DNA of 64,000 nt from Sphingobium sp. CECT 9361. Its GTDB lineage: Bacteria > Pseudomonadota > Alphaproteobacteria > Sphingomonadales > Sphingomonadaceae. The notes under the pieces were generated by a model. That model ran no database searches. It had not been told where the DNA came from and was given only the letters and a program-made list of their open reading frames with translations. Positions 8,090 to 17,003 of this stretch are shown here, piece after piece. The translations under genes and the position numbers were made by a program. Location: NCBI RefSeq assembly GCF_918741285.1, contig NZ_CAKKNC010000022.1, positions 1 to 64,000 of the forward strand. The letters run 5' to 3'. Position 1 is the first letter of the stretch. Each line of letters starts with the position of its first letter.

Positions 8090-9310
8090 TCAACCCGCTG
8101 CGCGATCGAAGGCGATCGGCATCTGTATCGGTCCGGTGTTGCCGCTATCGGGAAGGTAGCTGGGTTCCCCGTCGAACCGGGGATTGAGCACGCGCCGAGA
8201 CAGGATGGCCAAGGCTTCCGTCATGTCACCGCGAGCGATGAAGTGGCCGAGACAATGGTGAATACCGCCGCCAAAGCCGAAGTGCCTGCGGGTGCGCTCC
8301 GCGGTAATGTCGAACCCGCTATTCTCGTGGACGCGGGGGTCTGAGCCTGCAGACTGCGAGAACATGTGGATGGTGCAGCCCTTGGGGATATGCAGTCCCT
8401 GGAATTCGAAATCATCGACCGCTTCGCGAGTCACCCACGTGACCGTGGGGCGGTAGCGCATGACTTCCTCAACAGCGGCCGAGGCGAGTTCGGGGCGCTG
8501 GCGCAACAGGGCCCATTGCTCGGGATGACGCACGAAGGTGTCCATTGCCAAGCCAAGCTGGTTGCGCGTGGTATCGATGCCGCCGAAGATAGTCAGCACG
8601 ACCATGTCATAGACTTCCTGCTCGGTGAGCGGATTGGCGCCGCCATCCTGAGCCCGGATAAGGCTGCTCAGGAAGTCCGCGCCGAGTGGCTTGCTGCGTC
8701 GCTCGGCGATAACTTGGCGGGCATAGTGAAACATGCGGTCGGTCGCCGCATTGATGCGGTCCATGTCCTGCTTATAGGTGACGCCCAAGGCGAGGCCCAT
8801 TTCCACCGCGATGTCGGCAAATTCGCGCCAATTATCGTGCGGCAGGTCAATTAGGGTCAGGACAACGCGTGCGGCATAAGGTTCGGCGAACGCTTCCATG
8901 AACTCGCATCGGCCATCCTGCTCGAAGGCGTCGATCAGTTCGTTGGCCAGTGCCTCGAACTTGGGTTTGAGCGAGGTGATAAGTTCCGGTGCGAAAGCGG
9001 GGGCAGCCATGGCGCGCAGGCGGCCGTGCTCTGCGCCTTCCTGCGAAAGGAGCATGCGCATCCACCAATCCGCGAATGTGCCGGTCGCGTTGTTGTGAGC
9101 GGGCCAGGCATAACTGCCTTGACGCAGCTTGCGGCTGGGGATGAGGCGGCTCATCTCGCTGTAGCGTAGAATGGCGATCCCGTACGGCGTTTTCGCATAC
9201 CAGGATGCTTCGCGTGCCGCGATCACCTCTTCTGATCTGATCGAAAAATCCGGGCTGCTGACATCCAGGAAAGGCGCCGTATCGCTTCTCAGTTCGGCCG
9301 TATTTGCCAT
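8090..9310 (-). CDS. Cytochrome P450
   Basis: A soluble bacterial-type P450 of about 406 residues. It has the I-helix GGIDTTRN, the K-helix EEVMRYRP (ExxR) and the heme loop FGFGGGIHHCLGHFIAR, with the axial Cys near residue 353. The start at 9310 follows a GAGTGAGG ribosome site and lies downstream of a perfect sigma-54 promoter; a longer frame to 9454 would run through that promoter and is rejected. It is the first gene of the operon with the GS-like ligases. P450 plus GS-like gene clusters are known for cyclic secondary amines (CYP151 in mycobacteria), so C-N bond oxidation of an amine is a reasonable guess. No ferredoxin gene is adjacent; the only candidate redox partner is the reductase at 17004. 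Confidence 0.93.
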   Translation of the reverse strand: MANTAELRSDTAPFLDVSSPDFSIRSEEVIAAREASWYAKTPYGIAILRYSEMSRLIPSRKLRQGSYAWPAHNNATGTFADWWMRMLLSQEGAEHGRLRAMAAPAFAPELITSLKPKFEALANELIDAFEQDGRCEFMEAFAEPYAARVVLTLIDLPHDNWREFADIAVEMGLALGVTYKQDMDRINAATDRMFHYARQVIAERRSKPLGADFLSSLIRAQDGGANPLTEQEVYDMVVLTIFGGIDTTRNQLGLAMDTFVRHPEQWALLRQRPELASAAVEEVMRYRPTVTWVTREAVDDFEFQGLHIPKGCTIHMFSQSAGSDPRVHENSGFDITAERTRRHFGFGGGIHHCLGHFIARGDMTEALAILSRRVLNPRFDGEPSYLPDSGNTGPIQMPIAFDRAAG

Positions 9311-9344
9311 GGCTTCCTCACTCCAATGCGGTTGAGGATGGTCC

Positions 9345-9360
9345 AGCAAAGTTCGTGCCA
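9345..9360 (-). promoter_or_regulatory. Sigma-54 promoter of the P450 operon
   Basis: On the minus strand the site reads TGGCACGAACTTTGCT, an exact match to the consensus TGGCACG-N4-TTGCW with correct GG/GC spacing. Transcription would start near 9333, about 23 bases before the P450 ATG. Confidence 0.85.
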
Positions 9361-9608
9361 GATCCCGAAACACTCTGTGATCTGCCGGTTTTAAAAGATA
9401 ATTGCCTGCCGGCGAGATCTCTTCACAATGAGCATGCTGGAGAAATGCAAACATTCATGCAAAGTTGAATGCGCATATCCGCATCACTACTGAGGCGTTT
9501 CAACCTATGCAGCGGATTTGCTTACTGCGCTGCAGGTTTGCAGCAGTCTTGCACCGATAAAAAAGAAGCTTCAAGAACTTCGTTAGGAAATACAGTGCTT
9601 TATCGGTC

Positions 9609-9624
9609 TGGCATAATGTTTGCT
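9609..9624 (+). promoter_or_regulatory. Sigma-54 promoter of the TonB receptor
   Basis: TGGCATAATGTTTGCT keeps the invariant GG and GC at -24/-12 spacing. Transcription would start near 9635, about 45 bases before the chosen ATG at 9679. Confidence 0.75.
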
Positions 9625-9678
9625 TACCTTAACGCTGTGGAGAAATGCAAACAGCATTGCCGGCATAGGGGGTTACAA

Positions 9679-11994
9679 ATGGGGTACAGTTCATCATCCA
9701 AACGTCATCTGCGCACCGCAGCGCGACTGCTCGTGAGTGCCTCGATCTTTGTGTGCGGATCCGCATACGCACAGACGACCACTGAATCCACGGACACCGC
9801 CAGTGAGAACAACTCCGTTTTCTCCCAGGAAATCGTCGTTACCGCCACGCGGCGCACAGAGGCGGCCAGTAAGGTCGGTATCTCGATCACTGCACTCAGT
9901 GGAGAGCAGTTGACGAACCTGCGCATCAACGAACCTGAAAAGCTCGCCCTCGTCACGCCGGGCGTGACCATCGCCAAGGCGGCAGGTTCGGCGGTAAGCG
10001 TCATCACCATCCGCGGCTCGGGCAACAGTGACTTTGCCGCACACCACGAAACCCCGAGCGCGGTCTATTTTGACGGCGTCTATTCAGGCGCAGCGACCGC
10101 TGGCAGCTTCCCTTCGTTCGACCTTGAGCGCGTCGAAGTTCTCCGCGGGCCGCAAGGAACGCTGTTCGGTCGCAATGCAACGGGTGGCCTGGTCCACTTC
10201 CTCAGCAAGAAGCCGGCGGACAAGTTCGAAGCCGGTGGCGAACTGGGCTACGGCCGCTTCAATCAGGTGCGTGCCGAAGCCTACATCAGCGGACCGGTTG
10301 CCGAAAACCTTTCCGCCCGCCTTTCGGGGTTCTTCACGCGCGATGATGGCAACGTCGAAAACCTGAACGGTGGCCCTCGCCTCGGCGCACAGAACCGCCT
10401 GGCCGGCCGTTTCCAACTTCTGTACGCTCCAAGCTCCGACACGGAAGTCCGATTCATCGCCCGCGGCTTCCGCGAGCGGTCACGCGACGGCATCTATGAC
10501 CCCGTGCCGTCCTATGTCGATGCCAATGGTAGCAGTCAGTTTGTGCCCGCGAATGTCGACATTTACGGAAGCGGCGCAGGCAAGGATTTTTACGGCTACC
10601 GCGAAGCTGACAAGAATCCTTGGACTGCGTCGCCCGACGTGATCGGCCGGATGGACAAGGACGTCTACGGGTTCACGCTCAGCCTACGGCAGAACCTTGG
10701 TGACCTGACGCTCAACTCGCTTACCGACTTTACTAAGGTTCAGTCTTACTACCTGGAGGACACCGACTCCACTCCATTTGCGCAGGCCTTCTACGACGCC
10801 CGCGAGAACTCGGAGCAGTTGTCGCAAGAACTTCGCATCAATGACGACCTCGGAGCATTCAGGTGGGTCGGCGGCGTCTACCTTCTGCAGCTTGATGGCA
10901 AGTACAACACGCGCTTCTCACTGCCGACGCTTGCCAACCTCTTCGACCCTGTAGCATTCCCCCAGACCGTCTCCTCGGCAACGCCGACCAGCGCCTATCA
11001 GGTCAAGACAAAAACCGCGGCCTTGTTCTTCCAGGCTGAACAGGATCTTTCGCCCGCGGTCACCCTGATTGCCGGCGCGCGCTGGACTTGGGATGACAGG
11101 CGTCTGAATCTGTTCGGCTCGTGCGTCGAGAACGTTGCTGGTGCCTGCGCCTTTGACGGCTTTCTCAATTCGCCGGACATCATAAATGCGCTCGGTGCGG
11201 CGGGGCAATCCATCGGTCTCACGCAGAAAGGCAATGACTGGTCCGGCCGTTTCGAGATCGACTGGAAGGTCTCGCCCGGCACCCTGGTCTACGCAAGCGC
11301 GAGCAAGGGCCTCAAGGGCGGCGGTTTCACCGTTCCGCTCGATGGCCTGCTGCGGCCCGATCAGCTGCCCTACAGGCCCGAAAACCTCTATGCCTACGAA
11401 CTGGGCTTCAAGTCGCGCATCATGCCGGGACTGCGCATAAACGGCAGCGCATTCTATTACGATTATAAGAACTTCCAGACCTTCCTGTTCAGCGGCCTCA
11501 CTTCGGTGATCCTCAACAAGCAGGGCAACTTCAAGGGCGGAGAGCTTGAAATCGTGGCCACGCCGGGGCGCGGGATCGATCTCGTGGGCGGCATCTCCTA
11601 TCTCGACGCCAAGGTCGAGGATGTGGTGACCCCGACGGGCGTGCAGGACCAGCGGCCCATCAACTCGCCGAAGTGGAAGCTGAACTGGTTGGCGCGCAAG
11701 TCCTTTGATCTGGGCGAGTACGCTCTGGCAGTTCAATATGATGGAAATTACTCCGATCGTCGGTATTACAACGTCGTCAATTCACCGGTGGTCGAAGCAC
11801 CGTCGTTCTGGGTTCACAACGCCAGCGTGACGCTTTCGCCTGCGGCGGGACGCTGGAAGGTGGCGGCCTTTGTCGAGAACATCGGCAACAAGGCCTATAT
11901 CAACTCCATTTTCGATCTCTCGACGCTAGGTTACACTATCCGCAAGTTCGCACGCCAACGGACTTACGGCTTATCCGTCGGCGTAACCTATTAA
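9679..11994 (+). CDS. TonB-dependent outer-membrane receptor
   Basis: About 771 residues. I choose ATG 9679 because AGGGGG lies 8 bases upstream and it gives a proper signal peptide (basic start, hydrophobic core, cleavage after AYA, ~residue 31). A longer frame from 9469 would cross the sigma-54 promoter. A TonB-box-like EIVVTATRR follows, then the plug domain (ALSGEQLTNLR, VEVLRGPQGTLFGRNATGG) and a beta-barrel ending in the aromatic terminal strand GLSVGVTY. Such receptors take up large or scarce substrates in sphingomonads. Its place opposite the P450 operon under a matching sigma-54 promoter suggests uptake of the island's substrate. Confidence 0.93.
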   Translation: MGYSSSSKRHLRTAARLLVSASIFVCGSAYAQTTTESTDTASENNSVFSQEIVVTATRRTEAASKVGISITALSGEQLTNLRINEPEKLALVTPGVTIAKAAGSAVSVITIRGSGNSDFAAHHETPSAVYFDGVYSGAATAGSFPSFDLERVEVLRGPQGTLFGRNATGGLVHFLSKKPADKFEAGGELGYGRFNQVRAEAYISGPVAENLSARLSGFFTRDDGNVENLNGGPRLGAQNRLAGRFQLLYAPSSDTEVRFIARGFRERSRDGIYDPVPSYVDANGSSQFVPANVDIYGSGAGKDFYGYREADKNPWTASPDVIGRMDKDVYGFTLSLRQNLGDLTLNSLTDFTKVQSYYLEDTDSTPFAQAFYDARENSEQLSQELRINDDLGAFRWVGGVYLLQLDGKYNTRFSLPTLANLFDPVAFPQTVSSATPTSAYQVKTKTAALFFQAEQDLSPAVTLIAGARWTWDDRRLNLFGSCVENVAGACAFDGFLNSPDIINALGAAGQSIGLTQKGNDWSGRFEIDWKVSPGTLVYASASKGLKGGGFTVPLDGLLRPDQLPYRPENLYAYELGFKSRIMPGLRINGSAFYYDYKNFQTFLFSGLTSVILNKQGNFKGGELEIVATPGRGIDLVGGISYLDAKVEDVVTPTGVQDQRPINSPKWKLNWLARKSFDLGEYALAVQYDGNYSDRRYYNVVNSPVVEAPSFWVHNASVTLSPAAGRWKVAAFVENIGNKAYINSIFDLSTLGYTIRKFARQRTYGLSVGVTY

Positions 11995-12002
11995 TGCCTT
12001 GT

Positions 12003-12039
12003 CGGGGTGGCGTGCGTCAATTGGCGCAAGGCCACCCCG
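12003..12039 (+). terminator. Hairpin after TonB receptor
   Basis: CGGGGTGGC (12003-12011) pairs with GCCACCCCG (12031-12039), followed by GTTTGCTC. The T tract is weak, so it may only attenuate readthrough into the MFS gene. Confidence 0.5.
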
Positions 12040-12111
12040 GTTTGCTCAAACGCGGACGGAAGCGGAGAAGACTCGAAGCTTCTTCGGCCTAAACGATCGG
12101 GGTGGGATTAC

Positions 12112-13320
12112 ATGCTATCTGAATCCGCGACGGTGCAGCCTGCCCGACCGGACCTGACAAAGGCCGGATATCTTAAAATGTTACTGGCCGCTTTTTCAGC
12201 CGCGAATGGGGTAGGGCTGCTTTCGCTGATCGCGCTGCCTTTCGCTGTTGGTGCCAACATGGAAACTCTTGGAATCAACGAGTCCCAGGCCGGGCTCCTA
12301 GGGACACTCGAGTTCGTTGGCGTGGTGGCAACTTCGATGTTTCTCGCACCGCGCGTAGGACGCATCGACCGGCGCCGCGTTGCTCTCGGTGCAAGTGTGT
12401 TTGTCATCGTGATGAACGTGCTTTGCGCACTTTACGGCACCTACTCTCACCTGCTGCTGCTCCGCCCTCTTGCCGGCCTCGGCGCCGGGCTTGCTCTGGC
12501 CACCGGCAACGCGACCATCGCGATGGCCAGCAAGCCCGAGAAGTTCGCGAGCCACATGTCCCTTCTGTTCGTAGCGCTGATGGTACTCGTGACACTCAGC
12601 TTTTCGGCCCTGTCCGCCCAATTCGGCCAAGCAGGTGTCTACATGGGCTTTGCAGCGACGATTGCCTGCCTTGCGCCGCTACAAGGATGGCTACCTGCGG
12701 TCATAGGGGATGCGGCAACGCAGGCGCAGTTGGGGCCTGAGAAAGCCGGCAGTGCGTTCTCCAAAAGCGGCATCTGGATGGTGCTCGCTATCTTCTGCTT
12801 CTCGATGCGCGATACTATGACTTGGGCCTTCACTGAGAGAATCGGAGCGAGCGCAGGTTTTCAGCCGGGCGTTATCGGTCAATTCCTGACAGCGGCGGCG
12901 ATCCTGGGGTTGGCAGGACCCGCCTTGGCAGCATTCATCGGAAATCGGTTTGGGTTGCGCATTCCCCTTGCGCTAGGGGTTATGGCGGCCGGTACCAACA
13001 CCTTCGCGCTGAGTCAGTCCGGTGGAAACGCCTATCTTTTCGCGGGCAGCGTGCTTTGCGTAGTCGCAACCTACTTCTTTGCCCTTTCCTTCTTGAATGC
13101 ACTTGCCGCCGAGCTTGACCCAGAGGGCCGCATCGTCGCGGCAGCTGGCAGTGCCGTTATGGCAGGCCTAGCTGCGGCGCCGGTCGTCGCCGGATATCTG
13201 TGGGTCGCAGGTGGTTCCGGTGCGATTGGAGGGATCGTTCTCCTATTGCTGGCTATCACCTTGTGGGCTGCCTTGCGGGCATTTCGCGGTCTCGCGCAGC
13301 CCCATAACACCTTGAATTGA
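12112..13320 (+). CDS. Major facilitator superfamily transporter
   Basis: About 402 residues, almost entirely hydrophobic, with some 12 predicted membrane helices and the MFS loop signature near residues 70-90 (APRVGRIDRRRVALGA). I choose ATG 12112 after a GGTGGGA ribosome site; the frame is open back to 12007, but that part is hydrophilic and overlaps the hairpin. It lies between the TonB receptor and an aldehyde dehydrogenase in the same orientation. It is probably the inner-membrane partner for import of the amine or export of an intermediate; direction and substrate are not readable. Confidence 0.85.
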   Translation: MLSESATVQPARPDLTKAGYLKMLLAAFSAANGVGLLSLIALPFAVGANMETLGINESQAGLLGTLEFVGVVATSMFLAPRVGRIDRRRVALGASVFVIVMNVLCALYGTYSHLLLLRPLAGLGAGLALATGNATIAMASKPEKFASHMSLLFVALMVLVTLSFSALSAQFGQAGVYMGFAATIACLAPLQGWLPAVIGDAATQAQLGPEKAGSAFSKSGIWMVLAIFCFSMRDTMTWAFTERIGASAGFQPGVIGQFLTAAAILGLAGPALAAFIGNRFGLRIPLALGVMAAGTNTFALSQSGGNAYLFAGSVLCVVATYFFALSFLNALAAELDPEGRIVAAAGSAVMAGLAAAPVVAGYLWVAGGSGAIGGIVLLLLAITLWAALRAFRGLAQPHNTLN

Positions 13321-13331
13321 AGGTATTTGGC

Positions 13332-14756
13332 ATGTTCAATGCAACCCGTTTCTACATTAACGGCCGCTGGCTTGATCAGGATGAATCCAGATGGCGGGAT
13401 GTCGTCAATCCGTCTGATCAAACTGTGGCAGGTCATGTTGCCCTTGGCGCCGCACATGATGTTGAAGAGGCGGTAGCGGCAGCGCGCAAGTCCTTTATCA
13501 GCTTTTCCCTGACCAGCCGGAATGATCGACTTGCATTGCTTGAAGCTATCGACGCAGAGCTCCAGCGCCGGAATGACGAAATCGCCGAGGCAATCTCCGT
13601 CGCCATGGGGGCTCCCGTGAGCCTCGCCCGCGGCGCGCAGGCCCCTTCAGGAACGCAGCATTTCGCCGAAGCCATCCGCATCCTGCGTGACTACCCATTT
13701 GAGGAAAGGCTGGGCTCCACATTGCTGCGCCGCGAGCCGGTGGGCGTTTGCGCCCTCATCACGCCGTGGAACTGGCCGATGAACCAGATCGCGACGAAAG
13801 TCGCACCAGCGCTCGCCGCCGGTTGTACGATGGTGCTCAAGCCGAGCGAGTTGGCCCCGTTCGATGCCGTTATCCTCGCTGAGATCATGGACACGGTTGG
13901 CGTGCCTGCCGGGGTGTTCAATCTGATTCATGGCGATGGCCCCGACGTTGGCGCTCCGCTGTGTTCTCACCCTGACGTGGACATGGTATCCTTCACCGGC
14001 TCGACGCGGGCTGGCATAGCCATCAGCCAAGCGGCGGCGCCCACTGTGAAGCGGGTCGCGCTCGAGCTTGGCGGCAAGTCTGCCAACATCCTGCTGGATG
14101 ATGCCGATGTCGAGAAAGCAGTCACCGCCAGCGTGCGCTCGATGATGCTGAACAGCGGGCAGTCATGCAATGCTCCAAGCCGCCTGATCGTACCCGAGCA
14201 ATTGTACAGCACGGTCATTGAAGTCGCGGCTCGGGTTGCCGGATCCATTCGCGTCGGTCCCGCCGGCGAGGATGTCGACATGGGTCCTATCGCGAACCGG
14301 AGCCAGTACGAGCGCGTGCGCCGCTTCATCCAGGTCGCACTCGATGAGGGGGGCGAGCTCGTCGCCGGAGGAACCGGCCTGGACGGGCTCCCGGAAAAGG
14401 GATTCTACGTCAAGCCAACAGTCTTCGGGCGCGTGAGCCCGGCCATGACGGTCGCAAGAGAAGAAGTCTTCGGACCGGTCCTAGCAATCATGACCTATTC
14501 CTCACTTGACGAAGCAATTGCGATCGCAAACGATAGCGAATATGGCCTGTCTGGCTATGTTTGGTCAGCCGACCATACACGCGCCGTTGACGTCGCTCGG
14601 CAGCTGCGGACCGGGATGGTCCACATCAATGGCGCCTCGCTCGACTCTGCCGCCCCCTTCGGCGGCTACAAGATGTCCGGTAACGGTCGCGAGTGGGGCC
14701 GCTTCGGTGTTGAGGAGTTCCTCGAGGTCAAGTCCATGTACGGCGCGGCGGCATGA
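13332..14756 (+). CDS. NAD(P)-dependent aldehyde dehydrogenase 1
   Basis: About 474 residues, normal ALDH length. Motifs are ITPWNWPMNQ (cofactor pocket), SFTGSTRAG, LELGGKSANILLDD (catalytic Glu) and NSGQSCNAPSR (catalytic Cys), plus EEVFGPVLAI near the C-terminus. ATG 13332 follows GAAGG 8 bases upstream; it starts 11 bp after the MFS stop, so the two are likely cotranscribed. In this context it would oxidise an amino-aldehyde or dicarboxylic semialdehyde from amine breakdown (inference). It is not closely similar to the second ALDH at 25401. Confidence 0.9.
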   Translation: MFNATRFYINGRWLDQDESRWRDVVNPSDQTVAGHVALGAAHDVEEAVAAARKSFISFSLTSRNDRLALLEAIDAELQRRNDEIAEAISVAMGAPVSLARGAQAPSGTQHFAEAIRILRDYPFEERLGSTLLRREPVGVCALITPWNWPMNQIATKVAPALAAGCTMVLKPSELAPFDAVILAEIMDTVGVPAGVFNLIHGDGPDVGAPLCSHPDVDMVSFTGSTRAGIAISQAAAPTVKRVALELGGKSANILLDDADVEKAVTASVRSMMLNSGQSCNAPSRLIVPEQLYSTVIEVAARVAGSIRVGPAGEDVDMGPIANRSQYERVRRFIQVALDEGGELVAGGTGLDGLPEKGFYVKPTVFGRVSPAMTVAREEVFGPVLAIMTYSSLDEAIAIANDSEYGLSGYVWSADHTRAVDVARQLRTGMVHINGASLDSAAPFGGYKMSGNGREWGRFGVEEFLEVKSMYGAAA

Positions 14757-14783
14757 TACCGCTCCCCAAGAGCAGTCCATCTA

Positions 14784-15368
14784 TCAGAGATAGGGAGGTG
14801 TACACGCCGACACGATGACTGCATCTTCCGTGCCGCTGGGATTACGGAAGCGGTGTGGCACCTTGCTGTCGAACAGATAGGCTGCTCCCGCCGTGAGCAC
14901 GCGCTTCTGCGATCCGACCGTTATCTCGATCCGCCCGGAAATGACGATCCCGCCCTCGTGGGCTGAATGGTCGAGCATCGACGCTCCTGTATCGGCGCCG
15001 GGGCCGTACCGCTCATGCATGATTTGCAATCCGTGCGCGTGAGCATCGCCGACCTGCCTGAGCGAAATGCGTCCTTCGCCCTTCTTGGCTGTCCCCGGCA
15101 GCTTCGAAGTCAGGTCGATCAGGTCGCCTTCGGAAAAGAACACGTCCTTGGCGTTGGTTCGGTCCGGCTCGAAGAATTGGCCAAGCGTCATTGGCAGGCC
15201 ACCCAGAATACGGCGGAGCGTTGCCACGGAAGGACTGTTACGGTTGGTTTCTATCAAGGAGATCTGGCCATGAGGCACCCCAGCGCGTTCGGCGAGAGCC
15301 CGCTGGGATATACCCGACTTGACGCGCAGCTCGCGCAACCGTGCGCCTACGTCGAAATTCTCGTCCAT
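14784..15368 (-). CDS. XRE-cupin transcriptional regulator (PuuR-like)
   Basis: About 194 residues: an N-terminal HTH_XRE (LRELRVKSGISQRALAERAG, then HGQISLIETNRNSPSVATLRRIL) and a C-terminal cupin (HEGGIVISGRIEITVGS, VPHRFRNPS). This architecture and length match PuuR, the repressor of putrescine catabolism. ATG 15368 is preceded by GGGGTG; a GTG at 15377 is possible. It is convergent with ALDH1 and divergent from gabT. Palindromes at 15397-15411 and 15507-15520 in the shared gap are candidate operators. A PuuR-type regulator independently supports an amine or omega-amino-acid role for the island. Confidence 0.88.
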   Translation of the reverse strand: MDENFDVGARLRELRVKSGISQRALAERAGVPHGQISLIETNRNSPSVATLRRILGGLPMTLGQFFEPDRTNAKDVFFSEGDLIDLTSKLPGTAKKGEGRISLRQVGDAHAHGLQIMHERYGPGADTGASMLDHSAHEGGIVISGRIEITVGSQKRVLTAGAAYLFDSKVPHRFRNPSGTEDAVIVSACTPPYL

Positions 15369-15396
15369 CTGATACACCCCGAAAGATGACGCCGGG

Positions 15397-15411
15397 CCAT
15401 CAAAATGATGG
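15397..15411. promoter_or_regulatory. Palindrome, candidate operator of the PuuR-like regulator
   Basis: CCATCA-AAA-TGATGG is a perfect inverted repeat 28 bp upstream of the regulator ATG, suited to a dimeric XRE regulator. Assignment is by position only. Confidence 0.45.
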
Positions 15412-15506
15412 TGGCACAGGCGGAAGAAGCCACCCGCTACAGGTCATTTCGCCGCCCTTCAAGTGCCGTGGCACGAAAGCGGCCAAGTGTCACTGACTAT
15501 AAATTG

Positions 15507-15539
15507 ATGGCAGTTGCCATTATTTTAGCTTCATGCTAG
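15507..15539 (+). promoter_or_regulatory. Palindrome plus motif shared with the 25.3-kb ALDH promoter
   Basis: ATGGCA-GT-TGCCAT (15507-15520) is a perfect palindrome. It overlaps GTTGCCATTA, which is followed after exactly 9 bases by CATGCTAG (15532-15539). The same two blocks with the same 9-base gap occur at 25335-25361 before the second ALDH, again ~40-46 bases before the start codon. Probably a common operator or promoter. Confidence 0.5.
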
Positions 15540-15540
15540 T

Positions 15541-15556
15541 TGGCAGTCATTCTGCA
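15541..15556 (+). promoter_or_regulatory. Sigma-54-like promoter of gabT
   Basis: TGGCAGTCATTCTGCA keeps GG and GC at the right -24/-12 spacing (consensus TGGCAC-N5-TTGCA with two mismatches). The start would lie near 15567, about 18 bases before the GTG. Confidence 0.6.
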
Positions 15557-15584
15557 ATGACCCACGATTCCAAGGAGTGCCCAA

Positions 15585-16868
15585 GTGAGCAAGACCAGCG
15601 ATCTCGCCGCGCGCCACGCAGCTGCCGTCACCAAGGGCGTCGGCACCAAAGGCATCTATGCCGAACGCGCTGAAAACTCCGAACTGTGGGACGTGGACGG
15701 TCGCCGCTTCATCGATTTCGCCGCCGGAATCGCGGTCAACAACACCGGCCATCGGCACCCCGCCGTCATGCGCGCCGTGGCGGATCAGGCCAAAAAGTTC
15801 ACCCACACATGCTTCCACGTAGCTCCATACGAAGCCTACATCCGGCTTGCAGAACGACTGAACGCGATTGCTCCGGTGGCCGGTCCAGCAAAGACCATGC
15901 TTGTGACGACCGGGGCGGAAGCCGTCGAAAACGCGATCAAGGTCGCGCGCGTCGCCACCGGCCGAACGGGTGTCATCGCGTTCTCGGGAGCGTTCCACGG
16001 CCGCACGATGCTCGGCATGGCGCTTACCGGGAAGGTCGTTCCCTACAAGAAGGGATTTGGCCCCTTCCCCGCCGACATCTACCACGGCATCTTCCCGAAT
16101 GAGTATCTCGGCATCACCGTCGAAGAAGCGCTGGCCAGCATCGAGGCGCTGTTCGCGTCCGACGTCGATCCGAGCCGGGTCGCCGCGTTCATCGTCGAAC
16201 CGTTGCAGGGCGAAGGTGGGTTTGTCCCTGCGCCAATCCCCTTCCTTCAGGGCCTGCGGGCCCTTGCCGACAAGCACGGTATCGTCCTGATTGCCGACGA
16301 AGTACAGACAGGCATGGCACGTACCGGCAAGATGTTCGGCATCGAACATGCAGGGATCAAGGCCGACCTCATCACCATGGCAAAGGGTTTGGCCGGCGGC
16401 TTCCCTCTGTCCGCGGTAGTTGGCCGGGCTGACCTGATGGACGCGGCGCAGCCCGGTGGTCTGGGGGGCACCTATGCCGGCAACCCGCTGGCAGTCGCCG
16501 CTGCCAATGCCGTGCTGGACGTGATCGAGGAAGAAAGTCTCTGCGAGCGGGCTACTGCCATTGGCGAGAAGGTCCTTGCCCGGCTCCACGCCATTGCAAG
16601 GCGTCAGGGCATGGAAGTGATTGGCGACATCCGCGGCCGCGGCGCGATGATCGCGTTCGAACTGGTCAGCGACCGGGTGAGCAAGGCTCCCGATGCGCAA
16701 CTCGCCTCGCGCTTTGTTGCCGAAGCCGAAAAGCGCGGACTCATTTCGCTCGTGTGCGGTACGCGCTTCAACGTGATCCGGCTCCTTCCGGCCCTTACCA
16801 TTCCCGACGCAATCCTTGCCGAAGGCCTCGACATTCTCGAAGCGGCGCTCGAGGTTGCGGTCAGATAG
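15585..16868 (+). CDS. gabT: 4-aminobutyrate/5-aminovalerate aminotransferase (class III)
   Basis: 427 residues, GTG start with AAGGAG 7 bases upstream. It is a PLP-dependent class III omega-aminotransferase: IDFAAGIAVNNTGHRHP near the N-terminus, SGAFHGRTML, IADEVQTGMARTG (cofactor Asp) and TMAKGLAGGFPLSA with the Schiff-base Lys. GabT enzymes accept GABA and usually 5-aminovalerate, passing the amino group to 2-oxoglutarate and giving succinate or glutarate semialdehyde. The glutarate operon nearby favours 5-aminovalerate as a physiological substrate (inference). Glutamate formed could be reoxidised by the dehydrogenase at 20748. Confidence 0.92.
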   Translation: MSKTSDLAARHAAAVTKGVGTKGIYAERAENSELWDVDGRRFIDFAAGIAVNNTGHRHPAVMRAVADQAKKFTHTCFHVAPYEAYIRLAERLNAIAPVAGPAKTMLVTTGAEAVENAIKVARVATGRTGVIAFSGAFHGRTMLGMALTGKVVPYKKGFGPFPADIYHGIFPNEYLGITVEEALASIEALFASDVDPSRVAAFIVEPLQGEGGFVPAPIPFLQGLRALADKHGIVLIADEVQTGMARTGKMFGIEHAGIKADLITMAKGLAGGFPLSAVVGRADLMDAAQPGGLGGTYAGNPLAVAAANAVLDVIEEESLCERATAIGEKVLARLHAIARRQGMEVIGDIRGRGAMIAFELVSDRVSKAPDAQLASRFVAEAEKRGLISLVCGTRFNVIRLLPALTIPDAILAEGLDILEAALEVAVR

Positions 16869-16936
16869 CCCTGCCTGGCCTGAGGCGGACGGTCTGGCAA
16901 GAAAGCGCTTAGACCGGGTATCATGGTCGCATTCGA

Positions 16937-16960
16937 CGGGCGGTCTGGTTGGGCCGCCCG
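16937..16960 (+). terminator. Hairpin after gabT
   Basis: CGGGCGG (16937-16943) pairs with CCGCCCG (16954-16960), followed by TTGTTCT. It is a plausible weak intrinsic terminator or attenuator between gabT and the reductase. Confidence 0.5.
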
Positions 16961-17003
16961 TTGTTCTATCGGATTGGCGAGAAATCAGTCGGAAGGATTC
17001 TAG

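Larger units (their letters stand above)
9311..9678. promoter_or_regulatory. Divergent control region P450 operon / TonB receptor
   Basis: This 368-bp gap holds two sigma-54 promoters pointing outwards (listed separately). It also holds an exact 16-bp direct repeat TGGAGAAATGCAAACA at 9438-9453 and 9638-9653, exactly 200 bp apart. The left copy is followed by a further ATGCAAAG, giving TTTGCAT twice at 12-bp spacing on the minus strand. This copy lies ~80-190 bp upstream of both promoters, where enhancer sites of sigma-54 activators usually lie. The second copy falls in the TonB-receptor leader. Confidence 0.6.

Noticed and set aside
9469..9678. 70-codon N-terminal extension of the TonB receptor
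   Set aside because: It would cross the sigma-54 promoter and bury the signal peptide; ATG 9679 has a good ribosome site and a proper signal sequence.
16912..16928. Possible sigma-54 promoter before the ferredoxin reductase
   Set aside because: TGGCAAGAAAGCGCTT has the GC one base too close to the GG, and this spacing is strictly conserved in real sites.
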